From CAVTWJ01 sp964525605 (GTDB lineage Bacteria > Oederibacteriota > Muellerivitia > Muellerivitales > Muellerivitaceae): a DNA stretch of 64,000 bases. A program made the translations under genes and the position numbers. Below, piece by piece: positions 35,803 through 45,456 of the stretch; positions within the stretch are counted from its first letter, which is position 1, and each line of letters starts with the position of its first letter. The stretch spans positions 83,287 to 147,286 of the forward strand of contig CAZGKT010000005.1 of the NCBI GenBank assembly GCA_964525605.1. The letters run 5' to 3'. The notes beneath the pieces are model-generated. The model searched no databases and had not been told where the DNA came from. It saw only the letters and a list, made by a program, of their open reading frames with translations.

Positions 35803-37838
35803 TTACTTTCCTTCTGCTGATGAAGATTCAGCGGGCGGTGGCCCGGCGGGCCGGGACCAGGGAATGTAACCATCCCGGATCAAGTCATGGGCCAAAAGCT
35901 GGCCGAAAAACAGGTGTCCTTCCGGGTTGAAATGATCGTTCTGCGCGTTCTGGGAAAGGGGGTAATAGGTCAGGTTCAGCGCGGTCATTTCGTCGTTCGT
36001 ATCCAGATGGGATATGCCGTATTTCTTGCAGACTCCATCCCACAAATGCCTGGGTCTTCCGGGTTCGGCCGCAAAATCCCCGTGTGGGTAGTGCAAAGCA
36101 ACAATTTGACGGGTTGGCCGCCCGAGGTTTTGATTAGGTCGATCTTCTTTTTCAGCAAATCAAGCGGTTTCCCGTATATGCGAACCAGCACATCGTGAAA
36201 TTCAGGGTTCAAGAATAGGGAATCATCAAAGATGAAGTTATTGTCCTTCGTGGTCACCAGGTGTTTGGACTTGCATAGGTTATAAAATTCCCGGGCTTCC
36301 CCCGCGGGAATCCTTTTCTCGGGCGGCTTCAGATAATATTCCATGTCCAGCGGGTAAGTCGGGATGCCGTCCGCCGTCAGCGGGGACCAAAAGTAATAGA
36401 GGTAAGGATAAACGGTGCTGATCGTGGGCGGCTGGAGGATGACCACCAGGTCGATATCGTTCTTTTTGGCTAGATCCGGAATGATATTCGTGGGCCAAAG
36501 GAAGAGAGGCTGGTCAGCCGGGAAGTACCGGTTGAGGACCTCGAAATTCAGGGGCTGGTTGTCCAGGGCCCCGAGCGTGTTCAATTCCAGTTCGGTGCGT
36601 TTGGTGAGGCTCAGGACGCGGGGGTATCCGCTCTCCTCACCATGGGTCGCCATGGTTCTCGTGAAGGGGTAGGTGTCCACCACGCTCGAGCGGGAATCCC
36701 CGACCAGAAGGATTCGGAAGGTCTTGGCGGGTTTCGTGAGGGGATATTCGGATTCGTTGAGCCCATTGGAATTAGCCCATTCTCCTCCCGCCCTGGGGTT
36801 TCCGTATAAATCCCGGTAGGACAGGACCGCGTTGAGACGGGGGTTGGAAAAATAGAGCTTTCGTTCGTTGTTGGGGTCGCAAACCAGGCCGCCGGGTTGG
36901 TTGGACATGATGTTTGAAAAGGGGTAGAGGTTCGAGCCCGGTTCGGGAACTTGATCCCCCCACACGCTGACGAATGTCAAAGGCTGGGCCAGGTTGGCGG
37001 GCAAGAGCCTTGAAAAAGGAAAGCTAAAGCTTTTTTGAAAGGCATAGAGATAGCCCTTGGTTTCGGCTAATGAAAAGACCGGGTCGGAGGCGGTGAGGCA
37101 GGGCGTGAGTGTCACGGGTGAATCCTCTTTCCAGCTGAGGCCTAGGACTCCCCGGCTTTCCCACAAGCCCACATAAAGCCTATTGTCGACCGCGCAGACG
37201 GCGGTCGGGCCGTTGGCCTTCATCACGGGGGGTATTTGCGTGACCTTCCGGGTTTTCAAATCCAATCGGCGGACCGTTCCCGCTTCGGTGTCAGTGACGA
37301 AAAGCGAATCGGCGGCGGGCAGGTAAGCCATGTCCCGGATGTTGGCCATGGAAACTTGGCTGGCCGGCCCCTCCGAAAGATCGGCGTGGGCGCCTCCCGC
37401 CAGGGTCGTGACGATGCCGCTTTTAAGATCAATCAGGCGGATGAGCTTGTTCCCGAAGTCGTTGACGGCGAGCAGATCCCCCGGCAGATAAACCACACTC
37501 CTGGGTTGATTGAATAGGGCATGACTCAGTGGGCCGTTTTGTTTGCCGGCAGAATCCTGTCCCGCGAGCGTGTCCACCCTATTGTCCGCGTCTAAATGGA
37601 TCACTCGAATCCGGTTGTTTCCTGAGTCGGCGACGTAAAGCTTCGAACTGTCGGGACAAATGGCCAGGCCCATGGGCGTGTTGAACCGGGCCTGGGTAAA
37701 GGAGCCGTCCAGAAAACCGGCCGTTTCGGCCCCTGCCACCAAATCGATGGAATAGGAGGAAATGGGTCTGACCGCCCACCCGGATGGGGCCCAAAGGAAG
37801 GTGAGGGTAAAAATGATAACGGGGGACCTAAAAACCAT
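35803..37838 (-). CDS. Secreted NHL-propeller / SGNH fusion, copy 3 (interrupted by a frameshift)
   Basis: Two reading frames make one gene of about 680 codons. The first frame has a signal peptide, NHL blades (FNTPMGLAICPDSSKLYVAD; FNQPRSVVYLPGDLLAVND) and an SGNH block I that is intact, RILLVGDSRSS. It runs to VKLLLC, where the paralogues continue as VDFELCFLP. The second frame supplies the rest (ALHYPHGDF to NDHFNPEGHLFFG, the block V region). Restoring one A in the short A-run at about 36105-36107 joins them. Either a sequencing error or a recent mutation. This copy alone keeps the GDS and a DH near block V, so it may be the active ancestor. Confidence 0.65.
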
Positions 37839-37940
37839 GGCCGGGTCTCCTGAAAGCCAATAAAATCCAACGGGTGTCTATGATACCTATTTCGACACTT
37901 ATTTATGGACCAATATGACTTTGGGTGACGGAACCTCTCA

Positions 37941-40286
37941 ATGAAAAAGTCTTTTTTATTTGTTCTCGCGGGGCTGTTATTCCTGATTTTTCGCTTTTTT
38001 CAGGCCCAGTGGAATTTTAATCAACAACAATCCCTTTATCCTCAGCCAACCTCCGGATTATGGCAAGTTTGGGTCACCGAGGAACCGGAGGTTCTTTTCA
38101 ACCATCGGGAAGGCCGCCATGACACGGGCCGACGGGATGGCTTTTACGAGCCTTATGTCAAAGAAGTCCGCGCGGTATGCAAATTGAAGACCCGGGAGGG
38201 GGTGTCAGTCGCTCCTGTAAAGGTCCGATGCACCCTCCGGTTGAACCCAGAGGACCCGGCCCCCGCCCTGATTTCCTATGGGGAAACAGTTGAAATCACG
38301 GGAACCCTTCTCCAACCTTCCTGTGCCTTGAACCCCGGGCAGTTCGATTACGCCCATTACCTAAAAACCAAATGCGTTCCCTATGTGATGTACGCGTCCT
38401 CTCGCCAGTGGCGTAGAGCCGACGGAGCGGTGAACGACGGATGGTTTTTCATGAGGACTTCCTGCCGATTGAGGCGATGGGCCCAGGACCGGATCTACCG
38501 CCTTTTGCCCTTTCCCCAAAACGCCCTACTGGACGGCATTTTGTTGGGTGAAAGGGGCGCCCTTCCGGGGGAGATGGTGGAAGCCTTCATGGAGACTGGC
38601 ACGGTCCATATCCTGGCCGTTTCGGGAATGATCACCGCTTTCGTGGCGGGTCTCTTTTATATTTTAATGAGAGCTTGCCAGATACCCCGAAAGGTCTCGG
38701 CACTATTGGCCCTATTCGAGGTCATCTTCTTCATTGCTCTCACCGGCGCCCATCCTCCCGTCTGCCGGGCAGGGTTGTTTTCGGTTCTGGCGCTTCTTTC
38801 CGTGATTCTTGAACGGCGCGTTCGCGTCGGAAGACTTCTACTGGTCACGGCCTGGGTGTTGGTGGCCGTGAACCCCTTTGTGTTAGAGGATTTATCTTTC
38901 CAGATATCCTTTTTAGCCACCGCGGGGCTGATGGTGATGGGAAGAAGGATCGAGGAAAGGCTCCGATTAGGTTGGAAACCGGTGTCGGGTCTCCTCGCGG
39001 CAACGGCTGCGGCCCAGTTATCCGTGTGGTGTCTTCTTATATATAGCTTCAATCAGTTGTCTCTCTATTCACTCCCCGCCAATCTTCTGATTGTGCCGCT
39101 GGCCCTTCTATCGGTGGCGGCGGGCCTGACTGCCCTGGCGGCTTCATGCCTTATTCCTTTTCTGGGAAACCTGTTCGCGGCGGGATGTGACGTGGTTTTA
39201 AGGGTTCTAGTTTGGCTGGCCCAATGGATCAACGGTTGGCCGGGCGCGAATTTCACGGTCGCCTCTCCTTCCCTTGGTTGGATTCTGGTCTTTCATGGGC
39301 TTCTGATCGTTACTTTTTATTTCACGTGGCCAAAAGTTAAACCCGAAAATCCTTCGAACGAGTGGAAAAGGCGGGAAATGCCTTTTCGAAAAGCACGCCG
39401 ATTGCTTTCTTGGGTTTGGATGTTGTTTTTGGGGGCGTCCCTTATCGGGTGGGGAGTATCCAACGCTTGGCCCCGAGGATACCGGGTCCTTTTTTTTGCC
39501 GTGGGGCATGGAGACGCGGCCCTTCTTGAAACCCCTTCGGGTAGGGTCTTTGCCCTTGAGGGGGGCTGGTTCAACCAGGGGCTGTCCCGCTACCAAACTA
39601 CCGCGGCCTATTTGCGGCATAGGGGTATCAGCCGGTTAGCCGGGGTCGTGAATCTTTCGCCGACCGATGAGGACGCGGGCGGGCTGGCAAACCTGGTACA
39701 AGCTTTGCCGGTCTCGGAAGCTTTCGGTTTGCCGGGGGAGTATCCGGAAAGCTGGGGATGCCAGGCTTTTCTGGACGCCTTGGCGGATAAGGACCTTCGC
39801 CTTCATCCCCTGCGAAAGGGAGATTCCATTCCCCTTTTGGATGGAGCGGCTTTGAAGGTCATCTATTCACCGGAGGGAGAAAAGGTTTCGGCGGCCCATA
39901 ACCCCAACCGTTCCCTGGGGCTTTTATTAACCCTCCCGGGCGCCGAAGGACCGGTTCAGATTTTGTTCGCGGGTAATTTAGGGAAAGAAGGCATTCGGGC
40001 CATTGGCAAAGATTTTTCCACTTTACTTCATCCGGACTGGCTCGCGGCCCCCCGGCACGGGGCTGAAAGCGCGAACCCGGAAGAATGGGCTCGTGGATTA
40101 ACGCCTTCCCATATCCTCGTGAGCGATTCCAGAAACCATCCGGCGGATCAAGAGATCTACCGGTTGGCCAATCCCGCGGCGAAGGTCCTTTGCACCGCTC
40201 TTGAGGGAGCCGTTGAATTAGAAGTTGGCCCGGGGAGTCGAAAGCGATTCCGAAACTATCGAGAAGGTATCTGGCAAAATTTCTGA
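37941..40286 (+). CDS. comEC: ComEC/Rec2-type DNA-uptake channel with degenerate metallo-beta-lactamase domain
   Basis: 781 residues. N-terminal membrane helices and OB-like domain (about 30-150), the competence membrane domain (about 190-470; ILLGERGALP, HILAVSGMITAFVAG, GAHPPVCRAGLF, FQISFLATAGLMV), then a C-terminal MBL-like domain from VLFFAVGHGDAALLETPSG. ComEC moves single-stranded DNA into the cytoplasm during transformation. The MBL metal motif HxHxDH is replaced by SPTDEDAGGL, so metal-dependent nuclease activity is unlikely. Length and order are normal for the family. It follows and diverges from the propeller cluster; no other competence genes are near except a possible ComEA relic. 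Confidence 0.9.
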   Translation: MKKSFLFVLAGLLFLIFRFFQAQWNFNQQQSLYPQPTSGLWQVWVTEEPEVLFNHREGRHDTGRRDGFYEPYVKEVRAVCKLKTREGVSVAPVKVRCTLRLNPEDPAPALISYGETVEITGTLLQPSCALNPGQFDYAHYLKTKCVPYVMYASSRQWRRADGAVNDGWFFMRTSCRLRRWAQDRIYRLLPFPQNALLDGILLGERGALPGEMVEAFMETGTVHILAVSGMITAFVAGLFYILMRACQIPRKVSALLALFEVIFFIALTGAHPPVCRAGLFSVLALLSVILERRVRVGRLLLVTAWVLVAVNPFVLEDLSFQISFLATAGLMVMGRRIEERLRLGWKPVSGLLAATAAAQLSVWCLLIYSFNQLSLYSLPANLLIVPLALLSVAAGLTALAASCLIPFLGNLFAAGCDVVLRVLVWLAQWINGWPGANFTVASPSLGWILVFHGLLIVTFYFTWPKVKPENPSNEWKRREMPFRKARRLLSWVWMLFLGASLIGWGVSNAWPRGYRVLFFAVGHGDAALLETPSGRVFALEGGWFNQGLSRYQTTAAYLRHRGISRLAGVVNLSPTDEDAGGLANLVQALPVSEAFGLPGEYPESWGCQAFLDALADKDLRLHPLRKGDSIPLLDGAALKVIYSPEGEKVSAAHNPNRSLGLLLTLPGAEGPVQILFAGNLGKEGIRAIGKDFSTLLHPDWLAAPRHGAESANPEEWARGLTPSHILVSDSRNHPADQEIYRLANPAAKVLCTALEGAVELEVGPGSRKRFRNYREGIWQNF

Positions 40287-40432
40287 TGTTGTGGAGAAGA
40301 AGAGGAATAAACGATATAAATCTCGAATTGCTTATTTTGCGCGCATTTAGAGTGAAGGTTCTATCTAGACTTATCGGCTTCAACCGGAGTATTGTTTGAT
40401 GAAAGAAAAGTTAGTCATTTGTTGGGGGTTTA

Positions 40433-41383
40433 ATGTTTTCCCTTTTTCCAGGCGCTAGTCTCAAAATCGCAAAAAACCTCATCAAAGTTACCGGTGTAAA
40501 AGACGGCCTAAAACTTTTTTTATCGATGAACCTTTCCAACGTCAACAAGACCGAATTGTATATCCAGATGCTGGCGCTGAACGCCACGAATCTTCTCCAA
40601 ACGATGAAAGAAGACTTCATCAGCAAGGAAATTGATTCGGAGGACAGCCAGGATATCGTGGATGACTATGTGATCGAAAACCTCCGCCATCAAGAATTTA
40701 TTCCCATACGCGATGGGGCGGAACTGATGGATAAATGCCAGGAAATCGAGGGATATGCCCAAAAATTCCGTATCCACTGGTTGGGCGAAGGCGAACAGAC
40801 GGGTCCCGAACCCCGATATTTTTGCGTGATGGATGTATTACGAAAGCTTGGGAACGAGAAAAATCATTTTTTACAGGACACCCTTTTCGATTTCGTCACC
40901 CTCCAACATCAGCATTTCACGCATTATTTTCAGACCCTCTTAAAGCCGATGGAAGAACCCGATATTCAGCCCGTGCCGGTAGCCGCCCCTGAAGTTCCGG
41001 CGGCCCAAGAAGTTTCGAAACCCGAGCCTTTAACGGAAGATTTGCCCCTCCCGGTCGCCCAAGAACCTGAACCGGTGTCCCAAGAAATCCCATCCGCGAT
41101 TACCCCCGAAACCGTTCCCGTTGCGGAAGTTCAGCCTGCCCCAACGGCGCAAGCGCCCGAACCGGTGCCGGTGACGCTAAACCCCCTGAAGGATCAGGAT
41201 ATGTCCTGGTTGGAACGGCTTTTTTGCCCTGAAACCGAAACCCCCGCCGTCCCCAAATCTGTCGCGGCTTCGGGAAATACCCCCTCCCGAACCCTCCAAC
41301 CCACACCCTCCTCCCCCGCGAAGGAATCTCCCAATAATAAAGTCTTTGATTTGCCTAAAATGGAAAACCCTTTCCACCTTTAA
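40433..41383 (+). CDS. Protein of unknown function with long Pro-rich linker
   Basis: 316 residues, no signal peptide. The first 165 are predicted mainly helical and contain charged stretches (MKEDFISKEIDSEDSQDIV, EKNHFLQDTLFDFVTLQHQH). Residues about 170-250 form a linker rich in Pro, Val, Ala and Glu, and the C-terminus is Ser/Pro rich, ending in NPFHL. I recognise no family. Linker composition suggests a cytoplasmic scaffold or adaptor. It lies between comEC and the S53 protease gene on the same strand. The start is ATG with weak upstream GGGGG. Confidence 0.5.
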   Translation: MFSLFPGASLKIAKNLIKVTGVKDGLKLFLSMNLSNVNKTELYIQMLALNATNLLQTMKEDFISKEIDSEDSQDIVDDYVIENLRHQEFIPIRDGAELMDKCQEIEGYAQKFRIHWLGEGEQTGPEPRYFCVMDVLRKLGNEKNHFLQDTLFDFVTLQHQHFTHYFQTLLKPMEEPDIQPVPVAAPEVPAAQEVSKPEPLTEDLPLPVAQEPEPVSQEIPSAITPETVPVAEVQPAPTAQAPEPVPVTLNPLKDQDMSWLERLFCPETETPAVPKSVAASGNTPSRTLQPTPSSPAKESPNNKVFDLPKMENPFHL

Positions 41384-41507
41384 AAGTCCGTGTGTGCCGG
41401 TCCCGTCCCGCGCTTTCCTTCGATCCTCCTACAAACCAGTCCTTTGAATTTGGGGGTCCGCCTATTAAACTTATGTCTCGCTTCTAACCTATACACGGAA
41501 ATCCCCC

Positions 41508-43892
41508 TTGAACCCGAATCAAAAAAGCAGGCCCATCGGCCGGTTTCTTGCCCTTCTCGGAGTTCCTCTGTTCATGACTTTCGCGGTATCCGCTTTTGCC
41601 GGTCCCGTTTTGAAGGGGCATGTGCTGGAGGAAATCTCAAGCCTCCCCAAATGGGGCGCGGTGGAAGATTCGGCCATCCTGAGGCTTGGCATCGGATTAC
41701 CCCTTCGGGACCCGCAGGACCTCCAGGACCTCTTGACCCGTCTCTACGACCCCCGTGACCCGCTGTACCGGCATTTCCTCACCCCCGATGATTTCGCCCA
41801 GAGGTTCGGGCCGTCCGAGTCGGACTATCAGGCCCTGATCGCTTTCGTCCAATCCCAGGGTTTGACGGTCACCGGCACCTTCCCCAGCCGTGAGCAATTG
41901 GACGTGGCCGGAAAAGCGTCGGATATCCGAAAGGTTTTTCATGTGAAACTGGATTACTACCAACGACCGGATGGGAGCCGTTTTTACGCCAACGATTCCG
42001 ACCCCACGCCCGACAGTCCCGTGCCGATCCACTACATTTCGGGTCTGAACAACTTTCATCGGCCCTTTTCCAAGTTGAGAAAAATAACAAGCTCCCAAGG
42101 CGGGGAATTCTCCCGAGGACCCAAGACGGGAACCGGCCCCGACGGGTTTTACCGGGGGAATGATTTTCGGGACGCCTATGTCCCCAACGTACCCGTCACG
42201 GTCAACGGGGCGGGGCAGTCCGTGGCCCTGTTGGAGTATGACGGTTATATTTTGTCCGACATTACGAGTTACCTCGCCGGTTGCAATCCCCCCGTTACCG
42301 CCGCCGCTCCCGTGCCCGTTTTTTGCGATGGGGCCACTTCCTCGAATCCCTCCTCACAGGGTGTGACGAACGGAAATGAGGATGAGGTGGTCTTGGATAT
42401 CGACATGGTGAATTGCATGGCCCCGGGGGCCCAGGTGGTCGTTTATATGGTTCCCGGCGCTATTTTCAACAGCGGTCAGGCCCAATACGACACGGCTGCG
42501 GACGATATGCTCCTGCAAATGGCCAATGACGGTACCTGCCTTCAGATCAGCAGTTCCTGGGGCGGATACGGGGATGGCAATACCACCACTTACGAAAACC
42601 GGTTGGCTTCCCAAGGCCAGGCTTATTTTGAAGCCTCGGGGGACGGGGGTTCCTACATCCAGATCAGCTCAATCCACGGGAGTCCGGTAACCACCAATAC
42701 CATTAGCCAGGACCCGAGTCTTTACTCCAGCATCTATGAGACCCTCGTCGGGGGAACCGGCCTGACCACCACGACCCCCTCGGGAAGCCCCATCACCCTG
42801 TCTTATACCTCCGAGACCACCTGGACCGATTCTCTGGGGGCGGGAAGCGGGGGCATCGCTTCGGGTCTAATGAACATTCCTTCTTATCAATCCTCCGTGC
42901 CCATGAGTACCAACGGGGGTTCGACTCAATATCGGGATTTGCCGGATGTTTCCATGTGCGCCCAGAATGGCTATTTAATTTCGGAGAATGGGGGTTACCG
43001 GGGGCTCATCGAGGGAACCAGCATGGCCTCGCCCCTCTGGGCCGCCTATTGGGCGCTCGGCAACCAGGAAGCTAAGGCGGCTGAAAAAGGTCCGCTCGGT
43101 TCAGCGAACCCTCCTCTCTATCAAATCGCCAAGGGTTCCAATTACTCCACTGATTTTCACGATATCGCCGATGGAAGCGATAACTATTGGCCCAACCAAC
43201 CCGCTTCCGGTCCCTATACCGCCGTGTCGGGTTACGACCTGGCCACCGGATGGGGAAGCCCGAACGGGCAAAACCTCATCACCGATTTGCTGGGCACCCT
43301 GCCTGTTTGGACGCCCACCCGAACCGTGACCCATTCCCCCACGATCACTCAAACTCCCACGATCACCAATACCCGAACCCCCACCTTTACCCCGACGCAA
43401 AGTTTCACTCCCACCCAAACCCCTACCGTCACCTCGACCGAGACGCCCTGCGGCTATCCGGGCGCGACCTGTACCTTTACCCCGACCGACACTTTGACCT
43501 TTACCTCGACCTACACCCCGACCTCGACGGCGACCTTCAGCCCCACCCTCACCTATACCCCCACTCCCACCCTCAGCCCGACGCCCACCTTAAGCCCGAC
43601 CGTCACCTCCACCCAGCTTCTCTCAAACCTGGGCGGTGTGGTTTTGGCACCCGTTCCGGTTTCAACCGGAGGTTCTCTCTGCCTTTTCCCCGACAGGCCG
43701 ATCACCGGAAGCCAGTGGAATATTTTCAATATTCTGGGCGAATCGGTGGCCAGTTTTTCCTTTTCCACACCCGTGGGTAACTGTTGGATCACGCAGGGCA
43801 TCGCTCCGGGCCTTTACCTGGTCCAGTTGAAGATCCTGTATTCGGATGGAACCACCGGTGCCTTTTTGAAAAAAGTCGTGGTGACCCGATGA
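41508..43892 (+). CDS. Secreted S53 (sedolisin/kumamolisin) peptidase with type IX-like C-terminal sorting domain
   Basis: 794 residues. Signal peptide (about 10-31), pro-peptide with the activation-domain pattern FLTPDDFAQRFGPSESDY (about 90), then the S53 catalytic domain. Glu and Asp of the triad are in NEDEVVLDIDMVNC (about 290), the oxyanion Asp region follows SSSWGG, and Ser in EGTSMASPLWAA (about 505). A Thr/Pro-rich linker of about 90 residues (repeats of TPTxTxT) leads to a C-terminal beta domain ending GLYLVQLKI and KKVVVTR, like type IX secretion signals. TTG start. Its stop overlaps the PorV-like gene. Acidic extracellular protease anchored or released at the surface. Confidence 0.82.
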   Translation: MNPNQKSRPIGRFLALLGVPLFMTFAVSAFAGPVLKGHVLEEISSLPKWGAVEDSAILRLGIGLPLRDPQDLQDLLTRLYDPRDPLYRHFLTPDDFAQRFGPSESDYQALIAFVQSQGLTVTGTFPSREQLDVAGKASDIRKVFHVKLDYYQRPDGSRFYANDSDPTPDSPVPIHYISGLNNFHRPFSKLRKITSSQGGEFSRGPKTGTGPDGFYRGNDFRDAYVPNVPVTVNGAGQSVALLEYDGYILSDITSYLAGCNPPVTAAAPVPVFCDGATSSNPSSQGVTNGNEDEVVLDIDMVNCMAPGAQVVVYMVPGAIFNSGQAQYDTAADDMLLQMANDGTCLQISSSWGGYGDGNTTTYENRLASQGQAYFEASGDGGSYIQISSIHGSPVTTNTISQDPSLYSSIYETLVGGTGLTTTTPSGSPITLSYTSETTWTDSLGAGSGGIASGLMNIPSYQSSVPMSTNGGSTQYRDLPDVSMCAQNGYLISENGGYRGLIEGTSMASPLWAAYWALGNQEAKAAEKGPLGSANPPLYQIAKGSNYSTDFHDIADGSDNYWPNQPASGPYTAVSGYDLATGWGSPNGQNLITDLLGTLPVWTPTRTVTHSPTITQTPTITNTRTPTFTPTQSFTPTQTPTVTSTETPCGYPGATCTFTPTDTLTFTSTYTPTSTATFSPTLTYTPTPTLSPTPTLSPTVTSTQLLSNLGGVVLAPVPVSTGGSLCLFPDRPITGSQWNIFNILGESVASFSFSTPVGNCWITQGIAPGLYLVQLKILYSDGTTGAFLKKVVVTR

Positions 43893-44827
43893 GCCGGTTT
43901 TCGCGAAAGGGTTGCGCCGGGGTCCTGATGTTATTTGCTTGGAGCCTGACATCCTATGGGTTTGCCGATGGGGCCGGGACCCTGGCGGCGCCCTGGGCCC
44001 AATTGCCTGACAGCACCCGCCAGGCCGCGTTGGGCGGATCGGCCGGGGCTTTAGTGAATTTTCTGGACGCTTTAAATGTGAACCCCGCGGGTTTGGCCGG
44101 CCTGACGGGCGATGAAATCGCCTTCACCCAGGAATTCTGGCTACAGGGTCTTTCGGCGGAACACGCGGCATACGCCCATTCGCTCGGGGATTGCACGCTG
44201 GCCCTGGCAGTGGATTACCTCAATTTCGGCTCCATCAACCAATACAGCCTCAACGCCGGCGGATTGCCGGTGGCCAACGGAACCTATTCCCCGACGGCCT
44301 TGAACCTCCAAGCGGGTTTTGGAATCAAACTGAGCGGCGACTTCAACCTGGGCCTCAGCGCCGAAGGGCTCTACCAGAGCCTTTCCGCCGAGGACCAGGC
44401 CTGGGCGATCGCCGCCGATTTGGGCGTGCGTTACGTTGCAAGGGACTTGGGATTAAGGGCCGGTTTGGCGGTTCAAAACCTGGGCACGCAGTTGGACGGC
44501 GCCAACCTTCCCCTGATTCTGGATCTTTCCGCGGCCTGGAGCGGGGAACTGGCCGCGGACCACCGCTTTTCACTCACGGCCGACGGGGGTCTGAACCTTC
44601 AGCAAAGCGGCGATTCCACCGCCGGTGCCGGACTGGAATATGTTTATCAGGGAATCCTGGCCTTGAGGCTGGGTTATCGGGCGGCTTCTTACGGAAACCT
44701 GACCGGCCTGTCGGGCTTGAGCTCCGGCATCGCCGTCAAGGTGAACCCCTTTGAATTGGGCTACGCCCTGACCGCCCTCGGGGACCTGGGCACGGCCCAG
44801 GAAATTTCCCTCAAATCTTTTTATTGA
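43889..44827 (+). CDS. PorV/PorQ-like outer-membrane beta-barrel protein
   Basis: 312 residues, signal peptide (about 1-26), then repeated amphipathic beta strands ending in an aromatic residue (SLKSFY), as in outer-membrane barrels. The N-terminal RQAALGGSAGALVNFLDALNVNPAGLAGL is typical of the PorV/PorQ and UPF0164 group, which in type IX systems shuttles cargo. Its ATG overlaps the stop of the S53 peptidase gene (ATGA), so the two are co-translated and the barrel probably handles or anchors that peptidase. No other type IX genes are in the window. Confidence 0.72.
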   Translation: MSRFSRKGCAGVLMLFAWSLTSYGFADGAGTLAAPWAQLPDSTRQAALGGSAGALVNFLDALNVNPAGLAGLTGDEIAFTQEFWLQGLSAEHAAYAHSLGDCTLALAVDYLNFGSINQYSLNAGGLPVANGTYSPTALNLQAGFGIKLSGDFNLGLSAEGLYQSLSAEDQAWAIAADLGVRYVARDLGLRAGLAVQNLGTQLDGANLPLILDLSAAWSGELAADHRFSLTADGGLNLQQSGDSTAGAGLEYVYQGILALRLGYRAASYGNLTGLSGLSSGIAVKVNPFELGYALTALGDLGTAQEISLKSFY

Positions 44828-44876
44828 TCATCACAACCATCCTAAGAACCTGAAACAAAACCTCGAAGCAAAGACG

Positions 44877-44989
44877 TTTTTCACCGCAAAGACGCCAAGA
44901 TCACCAAGAACAACCAAAGACATAAAAGTTTAAATTATTCAAATCCTGATTTTTTGACTTTCTTGGCGAACTTGGCGTCTTGGCGGTTA
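44877..44989. repeat. Long inverted repeat, family D
   Basis: Left arm caccgcaaagacgccaagat and right arm cttggcgtcttggcggttaa pair over about 28 bases with few mismatches around a 50-base loop. It fills the 250-base gap between the PorV-like gene and the ArsR gene; no coding sequence is seen there. Confidence 0.6.
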
Positions 44990-45077
44990 AATTAGTTTTG
45001 TTAGAAGTTTTGCGGTTTTCCCTCCGTTGAATATATGAAAGAATCGGCATATATTCATGTATCCCAGGGGAGGCCTC

Positions 45078-45410
45078 ATGATCGATCCAGACTTTGTGTT
45101 TAAAATCAAATCCGACTTTTTGAAAGCCCTGGCCCATCCGGGCCGTCTCAAGATCATCGAGCATCTCAAACGCGGCGAAAAATCCGTCAACGAAATGTGC
45201 CGGGCCCTGGAAATGGAACAATCGGGTCTTTCCAAACACCTCTCCATCCTGAAGCAGGCCGGCATCCTGAACTCCCGCCAGGAAAAGGTGACCGTGTTCT
45301 ATTCGGTCCGGGACAAGGGCATTTACGACGTCCTAAAACATGTTTCCCATTTCCTCAAAAAGAAGTTCAAGGAAAGCCAGAAAATACTGGACCACCTGGG
45401 AAAAGAATAA
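45078..45410 (+). CDS. ArsR-family winged-helix regulator
   Basis: 110 residues. Winged-helix DNA-binding domain: FLKALAHPGRLKIIEHL, the recognition region MEQSGLSKHLSILKQAGIL and wing RQEKVTVFYSV, close to ArsR/SmtB repressors. The metal-binding ELCVCDL motif is replaced by KSVNEMCRAL, so metals may not be the signal. A strong GGGGAGG precedes the ATG at 4 bases; a longer start 21 bases upstream is not favoured. Its stop is 46 bases before the dabA start, and it most likely regulates the carbon-uptake operon, a place usually taken by LysR regulators. Confidence 0.87.
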   Translation: MIDPDFVFKIKSDFLKALAHPGRLKIIEHLKRGEKSVNEMCRALEMEQSGLSKHLSILKQAGILNSRQEKVTVFYSVRDKGIYDVLKHVSHFLKKKFKESQKILDHLGKE

Positions 45411-45456
45411 TGCCCACCCGTTTCTCCCCGAGGGCCAAACGGAAGGTGAACCTTCC

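Noticed and set aside
35803..36096. Separate short gene downstream of the third propeller fusion
   Set aside because: Its protein aligns with the C-terminus of the two paralogues, so it is the end of a frameshifted gene.
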